A DNA stretch of 64,000 nt, taken from Mycobacterium sp. ITM-2016-00316 (GTDB lineage: Bacteria; Actinomycetota; Actinomycetes; Mycobacteriales; Mycobacteriaceae). The notes beneath the pieces were generated by a model. The model worked only from the letters and a program-made list of their open reading frames with translations. It searched no databases and had not been told where the DNA came from. The position numbers and the translations under genes were made by a program. The stretch spans positions 5,022,001-5,086,000 of the forward strand of contig NZ_CP134398.1 in NCBI RefSeq assembly GCF_002968335.2, in the 5' to 3' direction. Shown here one piece after another: positions 47,721 through 57,883 of the stretch (positions are counted from its first letter, which is position 1; each line of letters starts with the position of its first letter).

Positions 47721-47808
47721 TAGCCGCGCCCTCATCTTGGTGCGCCGCTTTCACCCGGCGCCTTCGTGGTCTGCCAGCCCAGCCCAGCCAAGCAACAGGA
47801 GCATTCAC

Positions 47809-48258
47809 ATGTCAGTCGATACCGACCAGGTGGACGTCCGCGGACCCCGGTTCGTCGCCTGGATCACCACGGCCGTCCTGATCGTCACCCTGCTCGTCTC
47901 GGCGGTGAGCGTGCCCGCCTCCGCCACCATCCTGGGTCTGCAGACGGTGGTTTTCGCCATCGGTGCCGCACGGGGTCCACGGCGACACCCCTACGGCGCG
48001 GTGTTCGCCACGTTCATCGCACCGCGGCTGGGCCCGGTCACCGAGCGCGAACCGGTCGCTCCACTGCAGTTCGCGCAGCTGGTCGGATTCGTCTTCGGAG
48101 CCGTCGGCACCGCCGGCTTCGCGCTGAACGTTGCGCCGGCCGGCCTGATCGCCACCGGCTTCGCACTGTTCGCCGCATTTCTCAACGCGGCCTTCGGCAT
48201 CTGCCTGGGCTGCCAGATCTACCCGCTCGTCGCGCGGTTCCGCCGCGTTCCCGCCTGA
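47809..48258 (+). CDS. DUF4395 membrane protein
   Basis: 149-aa protein with about four hydrophobic segments and the family motif NAAFGICLGCQIYPL, whose CLGC cysteines hint at thiol chemistry. Located between the poly-Cys leader and the rhodanese, so it is part of the cysteine-controlled sulfur operon. ATG 47809 chosen over the open frame that reads through the leader. Function unknown. Confidence 0.8.
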   Translation: MSVDTDQVDVRGPRFVAWITTAVLIVTLLVSAVSVPASATILGLQTVVFAIGAARGPRRHPYGAVFATFIAPRLGPVTEREPVAPLQFAQLVGFVFGAVGTAGFALNVAPAGLIATGFALFAAFLNAAFGICLGCQIYPLVARFRRVPA

Positions 48259-48293
48259 CCTTCACGCACCACACAACCGAAAGGAACCACTTC

Positions 48294-49127
48294 ATGGCAC
48301 GCTCCGACGTCCTGGTCTCCACCGACTGGGCCGAGAGCAATCTCGACGCACCGAAAACGGTCTTCGTCGAGGTCGACGAGGACACGTCCGCCTACGAGGG
48401 CGGTCACATCCAGGGCGCCGTGCGCCTGGATTGGAAGACCGAGCTGCAGGATCAGGTGAAGCGCGACTTCGTCGACCAGCAGCAGTTCTCGAAGCTGTTG
48501 TCCGACAAGGGCATCGCCAATGACGACACCGTCATCCTGTACGGCGGCAACAACAACTGGTTCGCCGCCTACGCCTACTGGTACTTCAAGCTGTACGGGC
48601 ACGAGGACGTCAAGCTGCTCGACGGCGGACGCAAGAAGTGGGAGCTCGACGGGCGCCCCCTGGTGACAGAAGTCGCGGCCCGTACTGCTACTTCGTACAG
48701 TGCCGCAGCTCCCAACAACGACATCCGCGCCTTCCGCGACGAGGTCATCGCCGCGATCGGTGAGAAGAACCTGGTCGACGTCCGCTCCCCCGACGAGTTC
48801 TCCGGCAAGATCCTGGCCCCGGCGCATCTGCCGCAGGAGCAGAGCCAGCGCGCCGGCCACATCCCCACCGCCATCAGCGTGCCGTGGAGCAAGGCGGCCA
48901 ACGAGGACGGCACCTTCAAGTCCGACGAAGACCTGGCCAAGCTGTACGCCGAGGCCGGTCTGGACGGCGACAAGCTGACCATCGCCTACTGCCGCATCGG
49001 TGAGCGTTCCTCGCACACCTGGTTCGTGCTGCAGGAGCTGCTGGGTCATAAGAACGTCAAGAACTACGACGGTAGTTGGACGGAATACGGCTCCCTCGTG
49101 GGTGCCCCGATCGAGTTGGGAAGTTGA
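48294..49127 (+). CDS. cysA2: Thiosulfate sulfurtransferase (tandem rhodanese) CysA2-like
   Basis: 277 aa with two rhodanese domains; the active one is C-terminal with loop CRIGERSS (persulfidated C233). N-domain contains GGHIQGAVRLDW and YGGNNNWFAAYAYW. Transfers sulfane sulfur from thiosulfate to acceptors. Followed one nucleotide later by sseC, as in M. tuberculosis. Confidence 0.92.
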   Translation: MARSDVLVSTDWAESNLDAPKTVFVEVDEDTSAYEGGHIQGAVRLDWKTELQDQVKRDFVDQQQFSKLLSDKGIANDDTVILYGGNNNWFAAYAYWYFKLYGHEDVKLLDGGRKKWELDGRPLVTEVAARTATSYSAAAPNNDIRAFRDEVIAAIGEKNLVDVRSPDEFSGKILAPAHLPQEQSQRAGHIPTAISVPWSKAANEDGTFKSDEDLAKLYAEAGLDGDKLTIAYCRIGERSSHTWFVLQELLGHKNVKNYDGSWTEYGSLVGAPIELGS

Positions 49128-49128
49128 T

Positions 49129-49431
49129 ATGTGCTCTGCACCGAAGCAAGGACTGACGTTGCCCGCCGGCGTCGACCTGGAGAAGGAAACGGTCATCACC
49201 GGCCGTGTCGTGGACGGCTCCGGCCAGGCCGTAGGCGGTGCGTTCGTGCGCCTGCTGGACGGCTCCGACGAATTCACCGCGGAGGTCGTCGCGTCGGCCA
49301 CCGGTGACTTCCGGTTCTTCGCCGCCCCCGGCAACTGGACGCTGCGTGCGCTGTCCCCCGCCGGCAACGGCGATGCCAGCATCGCCCCCACCGGTGCCGG
49401 CATCCACGAGATCGACGTCAAGGTCGCCTAG
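49129..49431 (+). CDS. sseC: SseC (DUF1416) sulfur-metabolism partner
   Basis: 100-aa protein, N-terminal MCSAPKQG with a conserved Cys at position 2, then a carboxypeptidase-regulatory-like beta-sandwich (VITGRVVDGSGQAVGGAFVR). Invariant neighbour of CysA2 in mycobacteria; likely sulfur acceptor or partner. Starts directly after the cysA2 stop. Confidence 0.9.
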   Translation: MCSAPKQGLTLPAGVDLEKETVITGRVVDGSGQAVGGAFVRLLDGSDEFTAEVVASATGDFRFFAAPGNWTLRALSPAGNGDASIAPTGAGIHEIDVKVA

Positions 49432-49456
49432 GCCAAGGGCACTCAATCACTCCACC

Positions 49457-49494
49457 GGTCACCGCGCTCGGGCCTCGACTCGAGCGCGGTGACC
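49457..49494. terminator. 14-bp perfect hairpin after sseC
   Basis: GGTCACCGCGCTCG (49457-49470) pairs fully with CGAGCGCGGTGACC (49481-49494) over a 10-nt loop. It ends the cysteine operon; no T tract. The next promoter starts right behind it. Confidence 0.8.
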
Positions 49495-49516
49495 TCTGGC
49501 GGTTAGGATCTTTTCC

Positions 49517-49615
49517 GTGGTGTTGTTCTTCGAATTCCTTCTCGTGGTGGCCGTCGTCGTCATCACCTGGTTTGCGCTGTACGCCGTCTATCGGCTCGTC
49601 ACCGACGAGGGGTGA
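49517..49615 (+). CDS. 32-aa single-helix membrane microprotein
   Basis: MVLFF... peptide: a hydrophobic helix (about residues 2-26) followed by [11 protein letters not shown] start 7 nt after TAGGAT (49504-49509), so probably leaderless. The stop overlaps the nitrobindin start (GTGA), so the two are co-translated. No recognised family; a membrane partner or a translation-coupling leader for the nitrobindin gene are both possible. Confidence 0.65.
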   Translation: MVLFFEFLLVVAVVVITWFALYAVYRLVTDEG

Positions 49616-50268
49616 GCTCCGACAGCGACGCAGTCGTTCCCGGCTCGGGTGACCGGGCGGTCGCCTCTGCGCTGGAGCGGGCCAAGATCACCGCGGCCCG
49701 CAACATCCCCGCCTTCGACGACCTGCCGATCGCCGCGGACACCGCGAATCTGCGCGCGGGCGCCGACCTGCATCCCGCCCTGCTGGCCCTGTTGCCGCTC
49801 GTCGGCGTGTGGCGCGGTGAGGGCGAGGGCCACGATGCCGACGGTGACTACCGCTTCGGACAGCAGATCATCGTCTCCCACGACGGCGGCGACTACCTGA
49901 ACTGGGATTCCCGGTCCTGGCGGTTGACCGAGGGCGGAGACTTCCAGGCACCCGACCTCCGCGAGACCGGATATTGGCGGTTCGTCAACGACCCGTCCGA
50001 TCTCGACGAAACCCAGGCCATCGAGCTGCTGCTCGCCCATTCGGCGGGCTTCGTCGAACTGTTCTACGGCAGCCCCCTCAACCAGGCGTCCTGGGAGCTG
50101 GCCACCGACGCCCTGGCCCGCAGCAAGTCCGGCGCGCTCGTCGGCGGCGCCAAACGGCTCTACGGGATCGTCGAGGGCGGTGACCTCGCCTATGTCGAGG
50201 AGCGGGTGGACGCCGACGGCGGCCTGGTGCCGCACCTGTCGGCTCGGCTGGTCCGCTTCATCGGCTGA
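49612..50268 (+). CDS. Nitrobindin-type haem-binding protein
   Basis: 218-aa FABP-like beta-barrel. The nitrobindin motif GVWRGEGEG and the C-terminal His in [11 protein letters not shown], the proximal haem ligand, are present. Corresponds to Rv0813c, whose family binds ferric haem and isomerises peroxynitrite. GTG start coupled to the microprotein; an N-terminal extension of about 50 residues precedes the barrel. Confidence 0.87.
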   Translation: MSSDSDAVVPGSGDRAVASALERAKITAARNIPAFDDLPIAADTANLRAGADLHPALLALLPLVGVWRGEGEGHDADGDYRFGQQIIVSHDGGDYLNWDSRSWRLTEGGDFQAPDLRETGYWRFVNDPSDLDETQAIELLLAHSAGFVELFYGSPLNQASWELATDALARSKSGALVGGAKRLYGIVEGGDLAYVEERVDADGGLVPHLSARLVRFIG

Positions 50269-50362
50269 CCGTCAAGACATAGCCGGCACCAAGCTCGCTG
50301 CCATCTGCCGCCCAGATTGCCTCCTTAACGTCGATCGCACCTGATCCGTAGAGGAGGAGAAC

Positions 50363-50680
50363 ATGACCAAGTCATCGCTGCGCACCGCCGTCCTCGGCGT
50401 TGCCGGGGCGGCGTTGTTGGCCGCGGCGGTGGCGTGCTCGTCGGAGGCCGCCGCGGCCCCCGATCACGCCGCGTTCGAGCAGTGCCTGTCCGACCACGGC
50501 GTGCCCGCACCACCCGACGGCGCACCGCCGGGCCCCGGTGGTCAGCCGGACGGTCCGCCGCCATCCGGGTCGCCCGGAAATGGCGGGACACCGCCGGCCC
50601 CACCGGGAATCGATCAGAGCACCTGGGACGGCGCCATGCAGGCCTGCCGATCGCTGGCGCCCGCGCCGCCGACCCGCTGA
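50363..50680 (+). CDS. Small secreted Pro/Gly-rich protein, possible lipoprotein
   Basis: 105 aa. Signal peptide ends at AVAC (C25), close to but not a perfect lipobox. After it come C41 (EQCLSDHGV) and C95 (MQACRSL), which could form a disulfide around a Pro/Gly-rich low-complexity core. AGGAGGAG sits 5 nt before the ATG. Unknown function. Confidence 0.75.
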   Translation: MTKSSLRTAVLGVAGAALLAAAVACSSEAAAAPDHAAFEQCLSDHGVPAPPDGAPPGPGGQPDGPPPSGSPGNGGTPPAPPGIDQSTWDGAMQACRSLAPAPPTR

Positions 50681-50700
50681 CCGGCCCCGGACACGGAGCA

Positions 50701-50747
50701 GCCCCCGAGCCGTTGTTCTTGGTTGGACCAACCAAGGGCTCGGGGGC
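50701..50747. terminator. Two-tier hairpin terminator
   Basis: Outer 11-bp stem GCCCCCGAGCC (50701-50711) with GGCTCGGGGGC (50737-50747); inner stem CTTGGTTG (50718-50725) with CAACCAAG (50729-50736); a six-base bulge GTTGTT on the left only. It follows the secreted-protein gene by 20 nt and faces the convergent pabC gene. Confidence 0.7.
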
Positions 50748-50833
50748 CGGGTGGCTGCTTGGAATTCGCCAGCGCTCGCAGGATGCACGATGCGCATGTG
50801 CGAAAGAGCCAAGAGCTCCGTCACACTCCTGGT

Positions 50834-50849
50834 GCTGCTAGCTAGCAGC
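50834..50849. repeat. 16-bp perfect palindrome in the pre-pabC gap
   Basis: GCTGCTAGCTAGCAGC, in the 267-bp gap between the secreted-protein gene and pabC (both end here). The arms match those of the 31070-31090 hairpin (GCTGCTA/TAGCAGC). No gene was found in the rest of the gap. Confidence 0.5.
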
Positions 50850-50944
50850 CACCTCACTTGTCCGTATGTCACTCAATTTCTCGGACCACCTCCTCTCCTG
50901 TGTACGAGCGACCGTACTCCCGAAACCGTGACCCGACAACCGAT

Positions 50945-51745
50945 TTAGCGCGACACCGCGAGGTCCACCAGACGGGCCAGCTCGCCGGCGGCCGGCGCCG
51001 GCGGCAGCGCCACCCCGTCGAGGGTGTGCACACGCGCGCCGAGCGTCACCGCTGAGAGTAGCCAAACCCCCTCGGCGGCAAGGAGATCCGCCACACACAG
51101 CGGCCGGTAGGCGCTGCGCGGCGCGATCTCGAACAGCGCGGCGACCGTGGTGCCGGCCAGGATCGGCAGCGTCGGCGGCGGGCTCAGCAGAATTTCGCTC
51201 TCCGCGATCACCACCGAGGAGCGCGGCCCCTCCAGCACCCACCCGTCGTGGTCGACGAAAATCGCGTCGCCGGCGCCGCGGCGCGCCGCCTCGCGCAGCG
51301 CAGCGACATTGAGCGCATAGGACAACGATTTCGCGCCCGTCAGCGCACCGCGCGGACCGGGGTCCAGCGTCACCGCAGCCAGCCCGCCCCGGCGGGCCGC
51401 GACGGCGCGGGCCGGCACCGCAGATACGGTCACGAACGACGCCCCCCGCCCGTGCACCAGCCGCAGCACACCGTCCGCGGATCGGCCCCACTGCACGGCC
51501 GCGATATCCACCGCCGCACGCCAGCGGTCCGGGTCCGGCCCGGGCAGCCCGGTGACCGACGCGGAGTGCTCCAGACGCGCCAGATGGGCGTCCAGCAGAC
51601 ACGGACGACCGGCGCGCAGCAGCATGGTCTCGAAGACACCGTCGCCTCGGGTCAGCACCGGATCGGCGGCCCGTATCAGCGGGGCCGCGGGCCCATGCCG
51701 GACGCCGTCGAGATCCACCACCACATCCGCGGATCGGGCAGTCAT
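50945..51745 (-). CDS. pabC: Aminodeoxychorismate lyase (class IV aminotransferase)
   Basis: 266-aa fold-IV PLP enzyme: PLP lysine K139 (LTGAKSLSYALN), RGDGVFETMLL near the N-terminus, and EGPRSSVVI near the C-terminal cofactor-binding region. It forms p-aminobenzoate for folate synthesis; Rv0812 position. ATG 51745; the longer frame crosses the divergent ygfZ start. Branched-chain aminotransferase-like activity cannot be excluded. Confidence 0.83.
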   Translation of the reverse strand: MTARSADVVVDLDGVRHGPAAPLIRAADPVLTRGDGVFETMLLRAGRPCLLDAHLARLEHSASVTGLPGPDPDRWRAAVDIAAVQWGRSADGVLRLVHGRGASFVTVSAVPARAVAARRGGLAAVTLDPGPRGALTGAKSLSYALNVAALREAARRGAGDAIFVDHDGWVLEGPRSSVVIAESEILLSPPPTLPILAGTTVAALFEIAPRSAYRPLCVADLLAAEGVWLLSAVTLGARVHTLDGVALPPAPAAGELARLVDLAVSR

Positions 51746-51776
51746 GGCCCGAGCGTAACCGCCGTAAGGTGGCGGT

Positions 51777-52856
51777 ATGTCTGCAGTTCCCGCACCTGAA
51801 ACCGGACCCGACGCCGGCGCCGTCTGGCATTTCGGCGACCCGTTCGGCGAACAACGCGCCGCCCAGCGCGCCGCCGTCGTGGTGGACCGCTCGCACCGCG
51901 CGGTTCTGCAACTGACCGGCCCGGAGCGCCGCAGCTGGTTGCACACCATCTCCAGCCAGCACGTCAGTGACCTGCCCGACGGGGCTGTCGCACAGAATCT
52001 GAGCCTGGACGGGCAAGGTCGTGTCGAAGATCACTGGATCCAGACCGAGCTCGACGGAGTCACCGTGCTGGACACCGAACCGTGGCGCGGCGAGCCGCTG
52101 CTGGCCTTCCTGCGCAAGATGATCTTTTGGGCCGATGTCACCGTCGACCCCGCCGACGTGGCGGTGCTCTCACTGCTGGGCCCCGGTCTGTCCGGGCCCG
52201 ACGTGCTGAGCGCTCTCGGGGTCGAGGCGCTGCCGGCCCCGTGGACCGCGGTACCGCTGCCCGCGGGCGGATTCCTGCGCGGCACCCACCCCGGCGAATA
52301 CGACCTGCTGGTGCCGCGGACCTCCAAGGGCGACTGGATCGCCGCGCTGACCGCCGCGGGCGTCACCAGGGCCGGCGTGTGGGCCTACGAGGCGCACCGG
52401 GTGGCCGCCATCCGCCCGCGCCTGGGCGTTGACACCGACGAGCGCACCATTCCGCACGAGATCGGCTGGATCGGCGGCCCCGGTGTGGGTGCAGTGCACC
52501 TGGACAAGGGCTGCTATCGCGGCCAGGAGACCGTCGCGCGCGTCCACAATCTCGGGAAACCGCCCCGCATGCTGGTGCTCGTGCACCTGGACGGGTCCGC
52601 GGACCGTCCGGTGACCGGCGATCCGCTGCTGGCCGGAGGCCGCGCGGTGGGGCGGCTGGGCTCCGTCGTCGACCACGTCGATGACGGTCCGATCGCCTTG
52701 GCGCTGGTGAAACGAGCCCTGCCCGCCGGCACCGAACTGACCACCGGTGGCGAGTCGGCGGTGGCGGCGGTGATCGACGCGGACTCGGTCCCGGACGTCG
52801 ACGGCGTCGGTGCGGGACGGCTGGCGGTGGAGCGCCTGCGCAGCGGAGGGCGGTGA
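51777..52856 (+). CDS. ygfZ: Folate-binding YgfZ/GcvT-like protein
   Basis: 359 aa, Fe-S cluster maintenance protein. Signature KGCYRGQE with the key Cys246, preceded by GCVT-like domain blocks (RSWLHTISSQHVSDLPDG). Divergent from pabC with 31 bp between, as at Rv0811c/Rv0812. Binds tetrahydrofolate in relatives. Confidence 0.92.
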   Translation: MSAVPAPETGPDAGAVWHFGDPFGEQRAAQRAAVVVDRSHRAVLQLTGPERRSWLHTISSQHVSDLPDGAVAQNLSLDGQGRVEDHWIQTELDGVTVLDTEPWRGEPLLAFLRKMIFWADVTVDPADVAVLSLLGPGLSGPDVLSALGVEALPAPWTAVPLPAGGFLRGTHPGEYDLLVPRTSKGDWIAALTAAGVTRAGVWAYEAHRVAAIRPRLGVDTDERTIPHEIGWIGGPGVGAVHLDKGCYRGQETVARVHNLGKPPRMLVLVHLDGSADRPVTGDPLLAGGRAVGRLGSVVDHVDDGPIALALVKRALPAGTELTTGGESAVAAVIDADSVPDVDGVGAGRLAVERLRSGGR

Positions 52857-52988
52857 GAACCGCGGCAAGGAAGGGCCTACCAGCGGCCCGGCGCGGGGCA
52901 CGGTAAAGTGTTGGCAGGACAATTAGACACACACAGATCGGAGCCGCCTGCATGTCGGGCCGCTCCGTTATTGCGCGAGGGGGTCCCA

Positions 52989-53171
52989 ATGGGCCGCGGC
53001 CGAGCTAAGGCAAAGCAGACCAAGGTTGCTCGTGACCTGAAATACAACACGCCGGAGACTGATTTCGAGCGGCTTCAGCGCGAGCTGTCCAACAGCAGCG
53101 CCGCCGACGATTTCAACACCAGCGACGGTCCCTCCGACCGCTACGCCGACGAGGACGACTGGCGGCGCTGA
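52989..53171 (+). CDS. DUF3073 small protein
   Basis: 60-aa basic-then-acidic protein starting MGRGRAKAKQTKVARDLKY and ending in an acidic, Asp-rich tail; actinobacterial DUF3073 (Rv0810c). ATG 52989 is 132 nt after the ygfZ stop. Function unknown; the basic head suggests nucleic-acid or ribosome contact. Confidence 0.9.
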   Translation: MGRGRAKAKQTKVARDLKYNTPETDFERLQRELSNSSAADDFNTSDGPSDRYADEDDWRR

Positions 53172-53199
53172 CCGCCCGGCGGCCCGCCGCGCGTTCTTC

Positions 53200-54282
<1,083 letters not shown>

Positions 54283-54415
54283 CGGCTCGCCAGTCGAAGC
54301 TCGCTCATCGCGCCCAAGGTTACCGGTCGCACCCCACGCACCGCATGGGCGGTGACCTCAACGCTTTCTCCCGAGTGCCGCCGCGGGCGCTCACACTGTG
54401 ACACCGTGACCGTTC

Positions 54416-54844
54416 ATGACAGCAATTCGCTCCTTGGCGCCGGCCGCCGTCGCCTGCGCGGCACTGTTCCCGGCGCCGGCCGCGTCCGCGACACCCAGCG
54501 TCGGCGTCGAGGCGCGGATCTTGGCCCAATCCACCTCGGACGGTCAGGACTTCATCACCAAGGAGCTCACCATCGCCCCCGGCGGGAGCACCGGCTGGCA
54601 TTGGCATCCGGGCCAGGTGTACGGCGTGATCCGGGCCGGCACGCTGACCCACTACGGGGCTAACTGCGAAATCGACGGCGTCTATCCGACCGGCGGCGCG
54701 ATCACCGAGCAGAGCGGTCCCGGGTACGTCCACCTCGGCCGCAACCTCGGTCCCGATCCGCTGGTGATGTGGGTCGGCTATATCGATCCGGCGGGTTCTG
54801 CGCAGGCCAACCCGGTCCCCAACCCGGGTTGCCCGTTTGAGTGA
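54416..54844 (+). CDS. Secreted cupin-domain protein
   Basis: 142 aa with a signal peptide (ends near ASA at residue 25) and a single cupin barrel. Metal ligands are the two His of GWHWHPGQ plus a Gln or Glu; the second motif has GYVHLGRNLG. Small exported cupin, probably metal-dependent. Divergent from purM with 133 bp between. Substrate unknown. Confidence 0.8.
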   Translation: MTAIRSLAPAAVACAALFPAPAASATPSVGVEARILAQSTSDGQDFITKELTIAPGGSTGWHWHPGQVYGVIRAGTLTHYGANCEIDGVYPTGGAITEQSGPGYVHLGRNLGPDPLVMWVGYIDPAGSAQANPVPNPGCPFE

Positions 54845-54916
54845 GCCGCACCCGGGTATCCAGATCCGCGTCGGCTCCGAATACCTCATGAGACGCCGTC
54901 GTGAATCGGAGGACCC

Positions 54917-55897
54917 GTGCCGGATATGAACCCACGCTGCCTGGTGACCGGCGCGACAGGCTACATCGGCGGGAACCTGGTGCCGATGCTGCTGGAACGC
55001 GGCTACCCGGTGCGTGCGCTGGCCCGCACCCCCGCGAAGCTGGACGACCGTCCCTGGCGGGACCGCATCGAGGTGGCCCGCGGCGACCTCGGTGACCCCG
55101 ACTCGTTGACCGCAGCCTTCGACGGCATCGATGTCATCTACTACCTGGTGCACTCGATGGGCACCTCGAAGGACTTTGTCGCCGAGGAAGAGCGCTCGGC
55201 ACGCAATGTGGTGACCGCGGCCAAGAGCGCCGGCGTGCGCCGCATCGTGTATCTCAGCGGTCTGCATCCCGAGGGCACCGAGCTATCGCGTCATCTCAAG
55301 TCGCGCGCACTGGTCGGGCAGATCCTCATCGAATCGGGTATCGAGACCGTGGTGCTGCAGGCGGGCATCGTGATCGGGTCGGGTTCGGCCTCGTTCGAGA
55401 TGATCCGTCACCTCACCGACCGGCTGCCCGCGATGACGACCCCCAAATGGGTGCACAACAAGATCCAGCCGATTTCGGTCGCCGATGCGCTGCACTACCT
55501 CGCGGAGGCCGCGACGGCACCGGTGCCGTCGTCGCGGACCTGGGATATCGGTGGCCCCGATGTGATGGAGTACGGCGACGCGATGCAGGGTTACGCCGAC
55601 ATCGCGGGCCTGCGCCCGCGCGTGATCGTGGTGCTGCCGTTCCTGACCCCGACGATCGCGAGCTGGTGGGTGGGTCTGGTCACGCCGATCCCGTCGGGTC
55701 TGGCCCGGCCACTGGTCGAATCACTGGAATGCGATGCGGTGATGCACGAGCACGATATCGACTCGGTGATCGCGCCACCGGCCGGCGGTCTGACCGGGTA
55801 TCGGGACGCGGTCCGGGAGGCGCTGGCCCAGGACGGCACGGGAACCCGGGGCGGCAAACGCCATCTGCTGCGGTTCAGCCCGGCGGCGCCGGAGTAA
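54917..55897 (+). CDS. NmrA/atypical SDR-family NAD(P)-binding protein
   Basis: 326-aa Rossmann protein. N-terminal glycine motif VTGATGYIGGNLVPMLL and YYLVHSMGTSKDF; no clear catalytic YxxxK, as in atypical SDRs. GTG start; an ATG three codons downstream (54926) is the alternative. Ends 27 nt from the convergent purF. Substrate unknown. Confidence 0.82.
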   Translation: MPDMNPRCLVTGATGYIGGNLVPMLLERGYPVRALARTPAKLDDRPWRDRIEVARGDLGDPDSLTAAFDGIDVIYYLVHSMGTSKDFVAEEERSARNVVTAAKSAGVRRIVYLSGLHPEGTELSRHLKSRALVGQILIESGIETVVLQAGIVIGSGSASFEMIRHLTDRLPAMTTPKWVHNKIQPISVADALHYLAEAATAPVPSSRTWDIGGPDVMEYGDAMQGYADIAGLRPRVIVVLPFLTPTIASWWVGLVTPIPSGLARPLVESLECDAVMHEHDIDSVIAPPAGGLTGYRDAVREALAQDGTGTRGGKRHLLRFSPAAPE

Positions 55898-55924
55898 GTC
55901 AGGGTCGCCGCGACGGCGGTGCCG

Positions 55925-57475
55925 TCAGGGTCGCCGGAGCGCGTCGGCGTTGTCGCCGCCGGCCTTGACCGATTCCAGCGGGATGCCGTTGCGGGCCGCA
56001 TTGGCCAGCATGTGCTCGATGACGTTCTTGCCCAGCGCGGTCTCGCCGGGCAGCTCGATCGGGTAGTTGCCGTCGAAGCATGCCGAACACAGCCGGGTGG
56101 CCGGCTGTTCGGTCGCCGCGACCATGCCGTGGTGGCTGATGTACCCGAGGGTGTCCGCGCCGATCGCGCGCCGCACGCCTTCGAGCATTTCGTCCTCGTC
56201 GGCGGAGTTGCTCGCCGCGTTGGCAATCAATTCAGCCGGGGTGGCGAAATCGATACCGTAAAAGCAGGGCCACTTCACCGGCGGGGACGCGATCCGCACA
56301 TGCACCTCGAGCGCACCCGCCTCGCGCAGCATCCGGATGAGAGCCCGTTGGGTGTTGCCCCGCACGATCGAGTCGTCGACCACGATCAGCCGTTTGCCGC
56401 GGATGACTTCCTTGAGCGGGTTCAGCTTCAGCCGGATACCCAGCTGACGGATGGTCTGCGAGGGCTGGATGAAGGTGCGGCCGACGTAGGCGTTCTTCAT
56501 CAGCCCCTGGCCGTAGGGGATGCCCGAACCCTGCGCATACCCGACCGCGGCCGGTATCCCCGACTCCGGGACACCGATCACCAGGTCGGCCTCGACCGGA
56601 TTCTCGGCGGCCAGCCGGCGTCCGATGTCGACGCGGGTGGCGTGCACGGAACGACCGCCGATGATGCTGTCGGGCCGGGCCAGGTAGACGTACTCGAAGA
56701 CGCAGCCCTTGGGGGTGGGATTGGCGAACCGGGTGGAGCGCACGCCGTCGGCGTCGATGGCCAACAGCTCGCCGGGCTCGATATCGCGGACGAACGAGGC
56801 GCCGACGATGTCCAGGGCCGCGGTCTCGGAGGCGACCACCCAGCCGCGGTCCAGCCGGCCGAGCGACAGCGGGCGCACGCCGTGCGGATCGCGGGCGGCG
56901 TAGAGGGTGTTCTCGTCCATGAAGGTCAGGCAGAACGCGCCACGCACGGTGGGCAGCAGTTCCAGTGCGGCCTGCTCCAGCGTGGAATCGGCGGCGCCGT
57001 GCGCCAGCAGCGCGCCCAGGATGTCGGAGTCGGTGGTGGCTGCCGGGACGCCGCGGGTCTCGATCAGCCCGGCCTCGCGGGCCCGGGTGGCCAGTTCGGC
57101 GGTGTTCACCAGATTGCCGTTGTGGCCCAACGCCACCCCGGTTCCTGCGGCGGTGTTCCGGAAGACCGGCTGGGCGTTCTCCCACGTGGTCGAGCCGGTG
57201 GTGGAGTAGCGACAGTGCCCGACCGCGACATGGCCGTGCATGGCGGCCAGTGTCTGCTCGTCGAATACCTGGCTGACCAGACCGAGGTCCTTGAACACCA
57301 GCACCTGGGAGCCGTCGGCGACGGCGATGCCGGCCGCCTCCTGGCCACGGTGCTGCAGCGCATAAAGGCCGTAATAGGTGAGCTTGGCCACATCCTCGCC
57401 CGGGGCCCAGACGCCGAAGACGCCGCATTCCTCTTTTGGCTCGTTCTCTTCCGGCACGACAGGCTCGAAGGTCAC
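55925..57475 (-). CDS. purF: Amidophosphoribosyltransferase
   Basis: 516 aa, first committed purine step (PRPP plus glutamine). The nucleophile is Cys17 after a 16-residue propeptide (PKEECGVFGVW), so N-terminal processing is expected. PRPP loop LIVVDDSIVRGNT. Extra Cys near the end (CSACF) suit the Fe-S-containing B. subtilis-type enzyme. GTG start. Confidence 0.95.
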   Translation of the reverse strand: MTFEPVVPEENEPKEECGVFGVWAPGEDVAKLTYYGLYALQHRGQEAAGIAVADGSQVLVFKDLGLVSQVFDEQTLAAMHGHVAVGHCRYSTTGSTTWENAQPVFRNTAAGTGVALGHNGNLVNTAELATRAREAGLIETRGVPAATTDSDILGALLAHGAADSTLEQAALELLPTVRGAFCLTFMDENTLYAARDPHGVRPLSLGRLDRGWVVASETAALDIVGASFVRDIEPGELLAIDADGVRSTRFANPTPKGCVFEYVYLARPDSIIGGRSVHATRVDIGRRLAAENPVEADLVIGVPESGIPAAVGYAQGSGIPYGQGLMKNAYVGRTFIQPSQTIRQLGIRLKLNPLKEVIRGKRLIVVDDSIVRGNTQRALIRMLREAGALEVHVRIASPPVKWPCFYGIDFATPAELIANAASNSADEDEMLEGVRRAIGADTLGYISHHGMVAATEQPATRLCSACFDGNYPIELPGETALGKNVIEHMLANAARNGIPLESVKAGGDNADALRRP

Positions 57476-57622
57476 GATGGCTGCTCCCTGGGGGCTGTGG
57501 GTGACGTGGCCCAGTCTACGGTCATCCGGCCCGAATAACTCAACCGGACGCCGGTTTTCGTCGTCACCTGAGCCAACCGCGGAGCCAGGGGTCTACATTC
57601 CCACCGACTACCGTGGGGTGAC

Positions 57623-57883
57623 GTGTGGCATCCAGTGACGCGCGTCGCATTCCGATTCTGCTTCCTGTACTTCGGGTTGTTCTGTCTGTGGTTCGCCCAG
57701 ATCACCTACGCGTTCGCCGGCATCCTGGCCCTCTGGCTGCCCGCGGGCGCGGTGATGTGGCAGATGCTGCTGACCGCGCCGGGACACACCGTCAGCATGG
57801 CGCTGCGCGAGGTCGACCTGTCGAGCTTCACGCTGCGCAACCGTGGGTTCCACTGGGTGCAGGAGTATCCGTACTTCCGTTAG
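57623..57883 (+). pseudogene. Probable internally deleted membrane protein remnant
   Basis: 86 aa: the first 57 residues form an N-terminal membrane region (RVAFRFCFLYFGLFCLWF), while the end (TLRNRGFHWVQEYPYFR) is the typical extreme C-terminus of a long actinobacterial membrane protein of about 400 residues. The two ends are fused in frame, as if the middle was deleted. It could still be expressed as a small membrane protein. GTG start; the stop overlaps the convergent sterol-carrier gene. Confidence 0.55.

Noticed and set aside
50834..50849. Palindrome as an ArsR or TetR operator
   Set aside because: Both flanking genes end here, so no start lies nearby to control.
55919..57538. 539-codon open frame antisense to purF
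   Set aside because: Shadow of purF; no recognisable domain.
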